Shown here piece after piece: positions 48,806-57,943 of a stretch of DNA of 64,000 nt. The stretch is taken from the NCBI GenBank assembly GCA_045807765.1, contig JBJMGU010000248.1, forward strand, positions 1 through 64,000, written 5' to 3'. How positions within the stretch are numbered: the first letter of the stretch is position 1; each line of letters starts with the position of its first letter. The notes below the pieces were generated by a model. That model was not told where the DNA came from. It was given only the letters and a program-made list of their open reading frames with translations, and did not search any database. Origin of the DNA: DATENM01 sp045807765 (GTDB lineage Bacteria; Acidobacteriota; Blastocatellia; UBA7656). The position numbers and the translations under genes were made by a program.

Positions 48806-49439
48806 TTTCAATTAGCGGTAGCACAACCTGCATCACAGCGGCGTGGGTCTCGTCACTGGTGCCGGTAGCCTGAACGACGCGGACGCGGTCGGCTTCCGCA
48901 GCCGCCAGTTCGAGATAGCCGCGACGGACGCGCGCGTGAAAGTCGAGCTTCTCGACATCGAGCGCGCCAAGCAAGCCGCCCACAGGTCGCGCGCTCATGC
49001 GCGCCTGCGCCGCTTCCGGCTCCAGGTCGAGAAGAATCGTCAGGTCGGGCCGCAGCCCTTCGGTCGCTGCCAAATTCACCTTTTCGATCAAGCCGAGGTC
49101 GAGCCCACGACCGTAGCCTTGAAAGGCAACGCTCGAATCGGTATAGCGGTCACTGATGACCACTTTGCCTTCGGCCAGCGCCGGTCGAATCATCTGGGCG
49201 ACGTGCTGAGCACGCGCCCCGACGATCAACATCAGCTCCGCTGTCGGCACAATACCGTCGCTGACTGCGGAAGTCAGCAGCCCGCGCACCCCTTCGCCTA
49301 AGGGCGTGCCGCCGGGCTCGCGCGTCACCAGCACGCCGTGGCCACGCTGGCGGAGCGCCGCGGCCAGCCGCTCAAGCTGCGTGCTCTTGCCGCAGCCATC
49401 CAGCCCTTCCATTGTGATGAACCGTCCGACGTGGGTCAT
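48780..49439 (-). CDS. tmk: thymidylate kinase
   Basis: Phosphorylates dTMP to dTDP for DNA synthesis. The 219-aa product has the P-loop EGLDGCGKST (residues 11-20), REPGGTPLGEGVRGLL, the DRYTDSSVAFQGYGRGL region that binds dTMP, and DLTILLDLEPEAAQARM. The C-terminal residues EAGGRRQ come from the GGAGGCA repeat (site 8), replacing whatever tail the ancestral gene had, which the enzyme evidently tolerates. It lies between hfq upstream and the RDD gene downstream on the same strand. Confidence 0.95.
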   Translation of the reverse strand: MTHVGRFITMEGLDGCGKSTQLERLAAALRQRGHGVLVTREPGGTPLGEGVRGLLTSAVSDGIVPTAELMLIVGARAQHVAQMIRPALAEGKVVISDRYTDSSVAFQGYGRGLDLGLIEKVNLAATEGLRPDLTILLDLEPEAAQARMSARPVGGLLGALDVEKLDFHARVRRGYLELAAAEADRVRVVQATGTSDETHAAVMQVVLPLIEKEAGGRRQ

Positions 49440-49513
49440 TGAGAAATGAGTTGGGCTGCCGCAACGGGCAGCCCCTTAGTGATGGCAAGATGATCAAAGC
49501 GAAAGCGCACGCT

Positions 49514-49882
49514 TCAGGAACGGTCGTCGCCGGCTGCCGATCCGCTGGGGTTCGCTTCCGATGGATGCTCGCGCTCGGGATGGTGCTCGCGCTCAGGGCC
49601 ACGCTCTGGGCCACGCTCAGGGCCGCGGCCTTCGCGGCTGTCGCGGCTGTAATGAAAGTCACGCCCGCCGCCGCGCGGCAACGAGACCGTCGAGATGGCG
49701 TGCTTGAAGATGAGCTGTTCCTGCGCCCCTGCCTCCAGAATCACCGAATACTTGTCGAAGCTCTTGATCCGCCCTGTCAATTTGACTCCGCTCATCAAGT
49801 AGATGGTGACGTTGCTGCGTTCTTTTCGGGCACTGTTGAGAAAGCTGTCTTGGATTGTGTTTTGTTGCGATGGTTTTTCCAT
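49514..49882 (-). CDS. hfq: RNA chaperone Hfq with charged C-terminal extension
   Basis: Sm-like RNA chaperone that pairs small RNAs with mRNAs. The core is canonical: QDSFLNSARKERSNVTIYLM (residues 11-30), SGVKLTGRIKSFDKYSVILE (Sm1) and LIFKHAISTV (Sm2, with the K-H of the proximal site at 60-61). The 122-aa total includes a tail of ~50 residues rich in Arg, Glu, Gly and Pro, with three GPER copies in tandem, unlike the shorter or acidic tails common elsewhere. GGGGAG lies upstream of ATG 49882. The upstream region probably holds the promoter but no single box pair stands out. Confidence 0.95.
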   Translation of the reverse strand: MEKPSQQNTIQDSFLNSARKERSNVTIYLMSGVKLTGRIKSFDKYSVILEAGAQEQLIFKHAISTVSLPRGGGRDFHYSRDSREGRGPERGPERGPEREHHPEREHPSEANPSGSAAGDDRS

Positions 49883-49972
49883 TTACTCAGACTCCCCCGG
49901 TCAAAAAAGTTTTCAAGGGTATTGCAAACCTATCATAGATAATTCAATCTGGGCAAGAGTTTGCGCCCCTCG

Positions 49973-50062
49973 TTGGTGTTAGGTGCCGGGTGTTGGATGC
50001 TGGGGAGAACTGATTCTTCAAGTCTCTAACCTCCAACACCTAACACCCGACACCCAACACCC
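49973..50062. repeat. heptamer hairpin, GGTGTTG type (site 9)
   Basis: The left arm (49973-50005) reads GTTAGGT GCCGGGT GTTGGAT GCTGGGG; the right arm (50033-50062) reads AACACCT AACACCC GACACCC AACACCC. It lies in the 245-base gap between the divergent hfq and DUF4912 genes. Confidence 0.88.
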
Positions 50063-50127
50063 ATCTGCTTGACACCATCCCGCCCATCAAATACAAAGTT
50101 AGTTTACCTTGTATGAAGGAGATTGCG

Positions 50128-51120
50128 ATGTTTGTTCTAAGGCCCTCATCCGGGTTCGGCGCCGCGCCGGTTAAACCCATCGAGCCGGATCAGCCCGCCG
50201 CCGCAGACGCCGCCGACGCCGCGTCGAGTGACGAACCCTACATCGATGAAGGGCTGCCGGTGCCGGAAGGCTACGGCGTTGACATCATTCGCGCCCTGCT
50301 GCAAGACCCGTTTCGCATCTTCATCTACTGGGAGGTGCGCCCGGAAAGTCTCAAGGGGTTGACGCGGATTTTTTCCGAAGCCGAGGCCGCCGAGTTCCGC
50401 ACTACGCTTAAGCTGCGCGACATGGACGGCAACCAGGAAGCCTTCTTTGAAGTCGGGCCGCGCGGGCGCTACTGGATGATGGTCTTCCCCGACCGCACCT
50501 ACGAATTCGAAATCGGCGTGCGCTCGCCGGCGCACGGCTACATCGCGCTGGTGCGCTCGAATCAGGTGCGCACGCCGCGCGGCACGGTCTCACCGACGCC
50601 CGCGCCTGAACCGGCTTACCAGATGACGACGCCGGAATTCCTCGGCGTCTTGCAGGCTTCGGGCTTCGCGCCCGAGCAGGCGATGGAGGTCACCGTAGCG
50701 CCGATGCCCGGCTCGACCGCCGACGGCGAGCAGATCGCCAATCTGCTGCTCAAGCTGCCTGAGTCTGTGCGCAACGCGCTGCTGATTACCGCCATCGGCG
50801 GCGAGTTGACCTTTGATGTGATTGAGGCGCTGCCTGAACCCTTCCGCAGCGAGTTGTTGAAACTCTACTTTTCCAGCGACGGCCAGTTGGCGTCGGTCGG
50901 CCTGGCGCACTATTTGCCGGAAGTGCTGCGCGAGGCGATTGAAGACGAACGCGAATTGATTGGCGACCGCGCCCACCCGCTGCACGTCACGCCGCGCTTC
51001 TTTGCAGGGGCCAGCGAGTGCATGCCGCCGGGCGAAGAGTTTCATCTGCCGCGCCTGCCGCAATTCAGAGTGCCCGGTTCCTGGTTCCTGGTTCCCAGTA
51101 CGTCGTCGCGCCAGCCGTGA
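50128..51120 (+). CDS. DUF4912 domain protein
   Basis: A 330-aa cytosolic protein. After a proline-rich start (VKPIEPDQPAAADAADAASS) comes a DUF4912 domain (~55-150): DIIRALLQDPFRIFIYWEVR, KLRDMDGNQEAFFEVGPRGR, YEFEIGVRSPAHGYIALVRS. This domain is common beside GH57 alpha-glucan branching enzymes, as here, and may bind glycogen or the enzyme, though that is inference. ATG 50128 is preferred because AAGGAG lies 6 bases before it, so the ATG at 50113 is probably not used. The last ~18 residues (FRVPGSWFLVPSTSSRQP) are encoded by the site 10 repeat, so the original C-terminus has been overwritten. Confidence 0.85.
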   Translation: MFVLRPSSGFGAAPVKPIEPDQPAAADAADAASSDEPYIDEGLPVPEGYGVDIIRALLQDPFRIFIYWEVRPESLKGLTRIFSEAEAAEFRTTLKLRDMDGNQEAFFEVGPRGRYWMMVFPDRTYEFEIGVRSPAHGYIALVRSNQVRTPRGTVSPTPAPEPAYQMTTPEFLGVLQASGFAPEQAMEVTVAPMPGSTADGEQIANLLLKLPESVRNALLITAIGGELTFDVIEALPEPFRSELLKLYFSSDGQLASVGLAHYLPEVLREAIEDERELIGDRAHPLHVTPRFFAGASECMPPGEEFHLPRLPQFRVPGSWFLVPSTSSRQP

Positions 51121-51142
51121 CCAACCAGAAACTCCGAACCTT
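51066..51142. repeat. degenerate heptamer repeat, GTTCCTG type (site 10)
   Basis: The left part has GTTCCTG GTTCCTG GTTCCCA inside the 3' end of the DUF4912 gene; the right part (AACCAGAAACTCCGAACCTT, about 51123-51142) is a poorer complement. Similar to the other sites but decayed. Confidence 0.55.
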
Positions 51143-51158
51143 GAGACCGAGACCCACC

Positions 51159-52742
51159 ATGGAACAAGGACTGTTAGCGATCATCCTGCACGCGCACCTG
51201 CCTTTCGTGCGCCATCCCGAATACCCGGAATTCCTCGAAGAAGACTGGCTTTTTGAAGCCATCAGCGAAACCTACCTTCCGCTCTTGCAGGTCTTCGAAG
51301 GCTGCATGCTGGACGGCGTGCGGGCGCGCGTCACCCTGGGGCTGACGCCGCCGCTGTGCGAGATGTTAGCCGATCCGCTGTTGCAGGATCGCTATGTGCG
51401 CCACCTCGGCAAGCTGATCGAGTTGTGCGAACAAGAGGTCGTCCGCACGCGCGGCTCCGAAGCCATGAACGCGACGGCGCAGATGTACCTCAAGCATTTC
51501 ACTGTCGCCCGCGACATGTTCGAGAACCGCTATCAGCGGAATATCTTGAACGGCTTTCGCGCCCTTCAAGAAGCCGGCGCCATTGATATCATCACCTGCG
51601 GCGCAACGCACGGCTTTTTGCCGCTGATGACGCGCACAGAGGCGCGCCGCGCCCAGATCGAGGTCGGCAAGCGGAATTACATGAAGCATTTCGGGCGCGA
51701 GCCGCGCGGCATCTGGCTGCCGGAATGCGCCTACACTGCCGGCGTAGACGATCTGCTAGCGGCGGCGGGGATTCGCTTCTTCGTCGTTGACGCGCACGCC
51801 ATTATGTTCGGCCACCCGCAGCCGCGCCGCGGCATCTACGCCCCGGCCATCACGCCTGCCGGCGTCGCCGCTTTTGCGCGCGATGTCGAAACCAGCGAGC
51901 AGGTGTGGAGCGCCGAGATCGGCTATCCGGGCGACGTGGACTACCGCGAGTTTTACCGCGACCTCGGCTTCGACGGCGATTACGATTACATCAAGCCTTA
52001 CCTGCACAGCGACGGCATTCGCCGCAATCTCGGCATCAAGTATTTCCGCGTCACCGGCAAGGTTGACCTCGGCGCCAAGCAGCCTTACGTGCCCCGGTGG
52101 GCGGCGGGCAAAGCGGCGACGCACGCTGCCCATTTCATGCACAACCGCCAGGCGCAGGCGCAGCGCTTGGCCCCGGTTCTGGGCCGCAAGCCGCTGATCG
52201 TTTCGCCCTACGACGCCGAGCTATTCGGCCACTGGTGGTTCGAGGGGCCGCAGTTCTTAAACCACCTCTTCCGCAAAATTCACTTCGACCAGAACGAGAT
52301 TCGCCTGGCAACGCCGCTCGATTATCTGGGCGAGTACACAGACAACCAGCAGCAGCAGATCAGCACGTCGTCATGGGGCGCGGAAGGCTATTACCGCGTC
52401 TGGATCAACGGCGAGAACGAATGGATGTACATGCACCAGCACGTCGCCGAAGATCGCATGATCGAGCTGGCGCACGAGCACCCGGAGGCTGAAGGCTTGA
52501 TGCGGCGCGCCCTGAATCAGGCGGCGCGCGAGCTGTTGCTGGCAGAGTCTTCGGACTGGGCCTTCATCATCACGACGGCGACCAGCGTGCAGTACGCCAA
52601 GAAGCGTTTCCGCGATCATATCCACCGCTTCACGCAGCTCTACGAGATGATTAAGCGCGCCGAGATTGACGAGCAATGGCTCGCCGACGTCGAATGGAAA
52701 GACTCGATTTTTCAAGAGATTGATTACAAAGTCTACCAATAA
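51159..52742 (+). CDS. GH57 1,4-alpha-glucan branching enzyme (DUF1957 C-terminus)
   Basis: Introduces alpha-1,6 branches into glycogen, in the cytoplasm. Landmarks of GH57 branching enzymes are LHAHLPFVRHPEYPEFLEED, CGATHGFLPLM, GIWLPECAYTAGVDDLL with the nucleophile at about Glu189, DGDYDYIKPYLHSDGIRRN, and SPYDAELFGHWWFEGPQFLN with the acid at about Asp352. The C-terminal helical domain contains SDWAFIITTATSVQYAKKRF. The 527-aa length fits. ATG 51159 starts MEQGLLAIILHAH; there is no clear ribosome binding site, and it comes 38 bases after DUF4912, with which it is probably translated. Confidence 0.93.
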   Translation: MEQGLLAIILHAHLPFVRHPEYPEFLEEDWLFEAISETYLPLLQVFEGCMLDGVRARVTLGLTPPLCEMLADPLLQDRYVRHLGKLIELCEQEVVRTRGSEAMNATAQMYLKHFTVARDMFENRYQRNILNGFRALQEAGAIDIITCGATHGFLPLMTRTEARRAQIEVGKRNYMKHFGREPRGIWLPECAYTAGVDDLLAAAGIRFFVVDAHAIMFGHPQPRRGIYAPAITPAGVAAFARDVETSEQVWSAEIGYPGDVDYREFYRDLGFDGDYDYIKPYLHSDGIRRNLGIKYFRVTGKVDLGAKQPYVPRWAAGKAATHAAHFMHNRQAQAQRLAPVLGRKPLIVSPYDAELFGHWWFEGPQFLNHLFRKIHFDQNEIRLATPLDYLGEYTDNQQQQISTSSWGAEGYYRVWINGENEWMYMHQHVAEDRMIELAHEHPEAEGLMRRALNQAARELLLAESSDWAFIITTATSVQYAKKRFRDHIHRFTQLYEMIKRAEIDEQWLADVEWKDSIFQEIDYKVYQ

Positions 52743-52819
52743 CCAGCTCGGCTGTGGACGATTACACCCCGCTTCTGGGAGAATAATTAATCCAGCAAGG
52801 GCCTTGAGGTGTAAACGGC

Positions 52820-55159
52820 GTGATCGAGCAGACGGTCTCTCATTATCGCATTATCAGAGAACTCGGCGCGGGTGGTATGGGTGAGGTGTATCTCGCCGAA
52901 GACCTCAGGCTCGGTCGCAGCGTCGCGCTCAAATTCCTGCCGGCCTCTTATCAATATGATCCTGACCGCCGCACGCGCTTCATGCAGGAAGCGCGCGCCA
53001 CGTCGGCCCTGCGCTCGCCGCACATCGTGGCGATCTACGACATCGGCGAGTACGAAGGCGCCATCTTCATCGTCATGGAATACGTCGAAGGCGAGCTGCT
53101 CAGCTTGCGCCTGGAGCGCGGCCCGATGCCCTTGCGCGACGTGATGATGATCAGCGCGCAGATCGCCGACGCGCTCAACGAAGCGCATGGCTTTGGCATC
53201 ATTCACTGCGACATCAAGAGCGCCAACCTGATATTGAACGAGCGCGGCGCAATCAAGATTTTGGACTTCGGCATTGCCAAAGTGACGCGCTCCGGCGCGC
53301 TGCGCACAGACGAGACGACCAAAGAGCTGGTGCGGCAAACCGCGCTCAACGTCGTCGCCGGCACGGTCGCCTATATGTCGCCCGAACAGGCGATGGGTCA
53401 TCCCATAGACCACCGCTCGGACATCTTTTCGCTCGGCGTCGTGATGTACGAGATGATTACCGGGCACCTGCCCTTCGGCGGTGCCAACAGCATCGAAGTC
53501 GTTGACCGCATCATCCACGCCGAGCCGGTGCCTATCGCGCGGCTGAACTACAACGTGCCGCCGGCCTTTGAGCATGTCGTCCGCAAGTGCCTCGAAAAGC
53601 AACCCGAGCGGCGCTACCAATCGTCGCAGGAGCTGCTGGTTGATTTGCAGAACCTGTTGCGCGACATGGACTCCGGGTCGCGCCCGCCGCAGGGCACCAC
53701 CTTTGACCTGCACCGCCCGACGCAAACTTTGCCGCGCCCGCCGTCGCGCCGCCGTGCCATTGATTCGCTGGCCATTCTGCCGCTAATCAATCTGAGCGGT
53801 GATTCAGAGACCGATTACTTGTCGGAAGGCATCACCGAGTCGTTGATCCACACGCTCTCGGCGCTGCCGCGCCTGCGGGTGATGGCGCGCTCGACCGTCT
53901 TTCGCTACAAGGTGCGAACCACCGGCAGCCTGCACGCGCAGGAGCCTGACCCGATGCGTGTCGGGCGCGAGCTGAACGTGCGCGCCGTGCTGGTCGGGCG
54001 CATCCTGCAACGCGGCGAGCAGGTCATCGTCAAGTCCGAGCTGATCGATACGCTCGACGGCTCGCACCTCTGGGGCGGTCAGATCAGCCACTCGCTTTGT
54101 GACATCTGCGACATCGAAGAAGAGATGGCCGCAGAGATCGCCGAGCACTTGCGGTTGAAGCTCACCGGCGCGCAGAAGAAGCGGCTGGCGCGGCGCTACA
54201 CTGAAGACACCGCCGCTTACCAGCTCTATCTCAAAGGCCGCTATCACTGGAACCGGCGCACCGAAGAAGACCTGCGCCGGGGCATCGAATTTTTCGAGCA
54301 GGCGATAGCCCTCGACCCGAACTACGCGCTCGCCTATTCGGGCCTTTCAGACAGCCACACGCTGATGGCGAGCTATAGCAAGATGCCGCCGCGCACTGCC
54401 TTCCTGCGCGCCAAGGCAACGGCCATGAAAGCCTTGAAGCTCGATCCCAAGCTCGCCGAGGCGCGGGTGTCGCTGGCGCACATCCGCTTCTGGTATGAGT
54501 GGGAGTGGGTAGCGGCGGAACAGGAGTTCAAGCAGGCCATCACACTGAACCCGGCTTACGGGACAGCGCATCTGTGGTACGCGCTCTTTCTGGCGGCGAT
54601 GCGGCGCGGCGACGAAGCGGTCGCCGAAGTCCGCCGGGCACTGGAGCTAGAGCCGCTGTCGCCGGTCGTCAACCTCAACGTCGCGCGCATCTATTATTTC
54701 TCGCGCCGCTACGACGAAGCGATTGACCAGTGTTGCAAGACGATGGAGATGGCGACAGATTACCCGCTGGCGCACCGGCGGCTGGGGATGATCTACGAGC
54801 AGAAGCAGATGTACAGTGAAGCGGTTGCTGAATTCGAGCGCGCCTTGCAACTGGTGCCGCACGACACCGAAACCATGTCGGCGCTGGGCCACGCTTACGC
54901 CGCCTGGGGACGGACAACCGACGCCGAGATGTCGCTGGTGACGCTCAACGAATTGTCTTCGCGGTTGTATGTTTCGCCTTACAGCATGGCGCGCGCTTAC
55001 TTCGGCGTCGGCGACCGCGACCGGGGCTTCGAGCAACTGGAGAAGACCTACCGCGAGCGCCACGGCATACTGGTCTACATCAACGTCGAGCCGGTCTTTG
55101 ACGACGTGCGCGACGACCCGCGCTTTGAAGATTTGCTGCGCCGCATGGGACTCGCCTGA
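52820..55159 (+). CDS. Hanks-type Ser/Thr kinase, non-RD, with TolB/FlgO-like and TPR C-terminus
   Basis: A 779-aa paralogue of the kinase at 16040-18472. The kinase domain is at ~8-285: LGAGGMGEVY, Lys about 38, IIHCDIKSANLIL, DFGIAK (149-151) and AYMSPEQAM. The catalytic loop has Cys130 where most kinases have Arg (HCD rather than HRD), so it is a non-RD kinase that may not need activation-loop phosphorylation. Next comes a TolB/FlgO-like region (LAILPLINLSGDSETDYLSE) and TPR repeats from about residue 470 (DLRRGIEFFEQAIALDPNYA, LAYSGLSDSHTLMASYSKM). No membrane helix. GTG 52820 with GAGGTG upstream is the likely start. Possibly active on a partner bound by the TPRs. Confidence 0.9.
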   Translation: MIEQTVSHYRIIRELGAGGMGEVYLAEDLRLGRSVALKFLPASYQYDPDRRTRFMQEARATSALRSPHIVAIYDIGEYEGAIFIVMEYVEGELLSLRLERGPMPLRDVMMISAQIADALNEAHGFGIIHCDIKSANLILNERGAIKILDFGIAKVTRSGALRTDETTKELVRQTALNVVAGTVAYMSPEQAMGHPIDHRSDIFSLGVVMYEMITGHLPFGGANSIEVVDRIIHAEPVPIARLNYNVPPAFEHVVRKCLEKQPERRYQSSQELLVDLQNLLRDMDSGSRPPQGTTFDLHRPTQTLPRPPSRRRAIDSLAILPLINLSGDSETDYLSEGITESLIHTLSALPRLRVMARSTVFRYKVRTTGSLHAQEPDPMRVGRELNVRAVLVGRILQRGEQVIVKSELIDTLDGSHLWGGQISHSLCDICDIEEEMAAEIAEHLRLKLTGAQKKRLARRYTEDTAAYQLYLKGRYHWNRRTEEDLRRGIEFFEQAIALDPNYALAYSGLSDSHTLMASYSKMPPRTAFLRAKATAMKALKLDPKLAEARVSLAHIRFWYEWEWVAAEQEFKQAITLNPAYGTAHLWYALFLAAMRRGDEAVAEVRRALELEPLSPVVNLNVARIYYFSRRYDEAIDQCCKTMEMATDYPLAHRRLGMIYEQKQMYSEAVAEFERALQLVPHDTETMSALGHAYAAWGRTTDAEMSLVTLNELSSRLYVSPYSMARAYFGVGDRDRGFEQLEKTYRERHGILVYINVEPVFDDVRDDPRFEDLLRRMGLA

Positions 55160-55185
55160 TTGCATTGATGAAGAGGAAGTTTTTG

Positions 55186-55818
<633 letters not shown>

Positions 55819-55820
55819 TT

Positions 55821-57071
55821 ATGAGAATCAGCACCATTGCACTGGCCAATCTGAAGCGGCGCAAGGGCAAGGCCGCTTTCCTCGTCGTCGGCATCGGCAT
55901 CGGCATCGGCACCGCCGTCGCGCTGCTCAGCCTGAGCGGCTCGATCAAAGACGAGATCGGCTCGCAGCTCGACCGCTTCGGCGCCAACATCGTCGTCGTG
56001 CCGCAATCGAATAACCTGGCGCTCGATTATGGCGGCGTCGCCGTTTCCAGCGTGTCGTTCGACGTGCAACAGCTCAAGACCGAAGACGCCGCCGGCATCT
56101 TCGACATCCCGCTGCGCAATCGCATCAGCCTGGTGTCGCCGAAGCTGCTGGGCGCGGTGCGCATCGAAGACCGCGACGTGCTGCTGGCCGGTGTTGATTT
56201 CAAGAGTGAGCTAACCCTGAAACGCTGGTGGCATATCGTCGGGCGCAAGCCCGAAGCCGATACAGAGGTGCTGGTGGGTTACGAAGCAGCACAGGCGCTC
56301 GGCCTCATCGAGCCAACGGCGCAGGCCACGAATGAAAACACCACGCATCACGACGCACACACGGACGCCCACGCCGCGCCGAGCCACGACGCATTCAAGA
56401 TCGCTCGCGAGCGCCTGATGATTGCCGGGCGCGAACATACGGTTGCCGGCATCATCTCGCCTGTGGGAGGGCCGGAAGACCGCATCGTTTTTGGCGACCT
56501 GCGCCACGTTCAACAACTGCTTAATAAGCCGGATCAACTGAGCCTTATCGAAGTCAGCGCGCTGTGCAAAGACTGTCCCATCGGCGACATCGTTGCCGAG
56601 ATCGGCGAGCGGTTGCCGCACGCCAAAGTTTCAGCCATTCAACAATCGGTGCGCGCCCGCGGCGAGACCGTTGAGCGGCTGACGCGCTTTTCCGCCGCCG
56701 TCGCATCAGTCGTCCTGGGGATCGGCGCGCTGATGATCTTTACGACGATGATGGGCGCGGTCGTCGAGCGCACCAAAGAGATCGGCGTGCTGCGCGCCAT
56801 CGGTTTTCGCCGCGCCCACATCGTTCAAGGATTGATGATTGAGATCGGCTTGATCAGCGTCCTGGGCGGCTTGCTGGGCTGGGCCGCGGGAATGCTGGCG
56901 AGCTTTATCGCACTGCCGTACTTCGCCGAAAGCGAGCCGGCGTTTGCGCTTCACCCCTTGATGGCCGTGGCCGCCATCGGCGCGGGCCTGCTGATCGGCA
57001 TGGCCAGCAGCATTTATCCCATCGTGCGCGCCTCGCGCCTCGACCCATCGGAAGCCGTCCGATACATCTGA
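55821..57071 (+). CDS. FtsX/MacB-type ABC transporter permease
   Basis: A 416-aa permease with one N-terminal helix (AFLVVGIGIGIGTAVALLSL), a large outside domain and three C-terminal helices (VASVVLGIGALMIFTTMMGA, EIGLISVLGGLLGWAAGMLA, LMAVAAIGAGLLIGMASSIY). The outside domain contains a histidine-rich loop (HHDAHTDAHAAPSHD, about 176-190) and a CKDC at 249-252, which suggest metal handling. With the DUF2318 gene before and the ATPase after, it fits the permease of a P19-type iron export/import or reduction system. It has no visible ribosome binding site; the upstream bases are repeat site 11. Confidence 0.88.
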   Translation: MRISTIALANLKRRKGKAAFLVVGIGIGIGTAVALLSLSGSIKDEIGSQLDRFGANIVVVPQSNNLALDYGGVAVSSVSFDVQQLKTEDAAGIFDIPLRNRISLVSPKLLGAVRIEDRDVLLAGVDFKSELTLKRWWHIVGRKPEADTEVLVGYEAAQALGLIEPTAQATNENTTHHDAHTDAHAAPSHDAFKIARERLMIAGREHTVAGIISPVGGPEDRIVFGDLRHVQQLLNKPDQLSLIEVSALCKDCPIGDIVAEIGERLPHAKVSAIQQSVRARGETVERLTRFSAAVASVVLGIGALMIFTTMMGAVVERTKEIGVLRAIGFRRAHIVQGLMIEIGLISVLGGLLGWAAGMLASFIALPYFAESEPAFALHPLMAVAAIGAGLLIGMASSIYPIVRASRLDPSEAVRYI

Positions 57072-57074
57072 GCG

Positions 57075-57180
57075 GAAGAAGTCAGAAGTCAGAATGGAAA
57101 AGGAAGTCGGCGGCAGTGAGCACACTTGCTGCGCCTACGTCTTCCATTCTGACTTCTGACTTCTGACTCCTGACTCCTCT
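57075..57180. repeat. heptamer hairpin, AGTCAGA type (site 12)
   Basis: The left arm (57075-57098) is AGTCAGA units with GGAAGTCGGCGGCAGTGAG after it; the right arm (57147-57180) is TGACTTC/TGACTCC units. The centre relates to sites 5 and 14 in the opposite orientation. Confidence 0.85.
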
Positions 57181-57185
57181 TTCTT

Positions 57186-57869
57186 ATGTCTTTCGTCCGC
57201 ATCGAAAACGTCAGCAAGGAATATCCGGCCAATGGCGCGTCGCCTGCCGTCTGCGTGCTGACTGAAATCAGCGCGGAAATTCGCGAAGGCGAGTTTGTCT
57301 GCCTGATGGGGCCATCGGGCTCGGGCAAGTCAACGCTGCTCACCGTTGTTGGCGCAATGAATCATCCGACCGCCGGGCGCGTGCTGGTTGATGAGATTGA
57401 CGTGTATGCGCTCAGCGATGAGCGACGCGCCGACTTTCGCCGCGAATATTTAGGATTCGTCTTTCAGCAACATCACCTGATGCCTTATCTGAATGCTGTA
57501 GAGAATGTGATGTTGCCGCTGGCGACGGTGAATGCGAGCGCCAGAGAGAAACGCGAGCGGGCGCGGCGCGTGCTTGAGCGCGTCGGGCTTGCGGACAAGG
57601 CGTTGCGTTTGCCGAGCGAGCTATCGGGCGGCGAGCAAGGGCGGCTGGCGGTCGCCCGCGCGCTGGTCAACGAGCCGCCGCTGGTGCTTGCAGATGAACC
57701 GACCGGAGCGCTTGATTCTCGAACCGGGCGCGAGGTTATCGAGCTATTCCTGCAACTCAACGCCGCCGGCCAGACCATCTTCATGGTGACGCACAATCCC
57801 GACAACGCGCAGCTCGCGCACCGCACGATTCATATCGTTGATGGACGCATTGCCACGGAGAGGGACTAG
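57186..57869 (+). CDS. ABC transporter ATPase (MacB/LolD-type)
   Basis: A 227-aa ATPase with Walker A MGPSGSGKST (41-50), Q-loop FVFQQHHLMPYLN, signature LSGGEQGRLAVARAL (146-160), Walker B PLVLADEP (165-172) and H-loop MVTHNPDNAQ. The best relatives in pattern are the MacB/LolD/FtsE-type subunits that serve FtsX-like permeases, in agreement with the permease upstream. Its TAG stop is part of the site 13 repeat, and the start ATG follows site 12 by 5 bases. Confidence 0.92.
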   Translation: MSFVRIENVSKEYPANGASPAVCVLTEISAEIREGEFVCLMGPSGSGKSTLLTVVGAMNHPTAGRVLVDEIDVYALSDERRADFRREYLGFVFQQHHLMPYLNAVENVMLPLATVNASAREKRERARRVLERVGLADKALRLPSELSGGEQGRLAVARALVNEPPLVLADEPTGALDSRTGREVIELFLQLNAAGQTIFMVTHNPDNAQLAHRTIHIVDGRIATERD

Positions 57870-57943
57870 GGGCTAGAGCAGAATAAAAACTGCGATGATA
57901 GTCATCTAAGGGTCACTTCCGGCTCTAGTCCCTGGCCCCTTAT
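57861..57943. repeat. heptamer hairpin, GGACTAG/GGGCTAG type (site 13)
   Basis: The left arm GGACTAGGGGCTAGAG (57863-57878) and the right arm CTCTAGTCCCTGGCCCCTTA (57923-57942) form a short version of site 1. Both flanking convergent genes place their stop codons in the arms. Confidence 0.8.
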
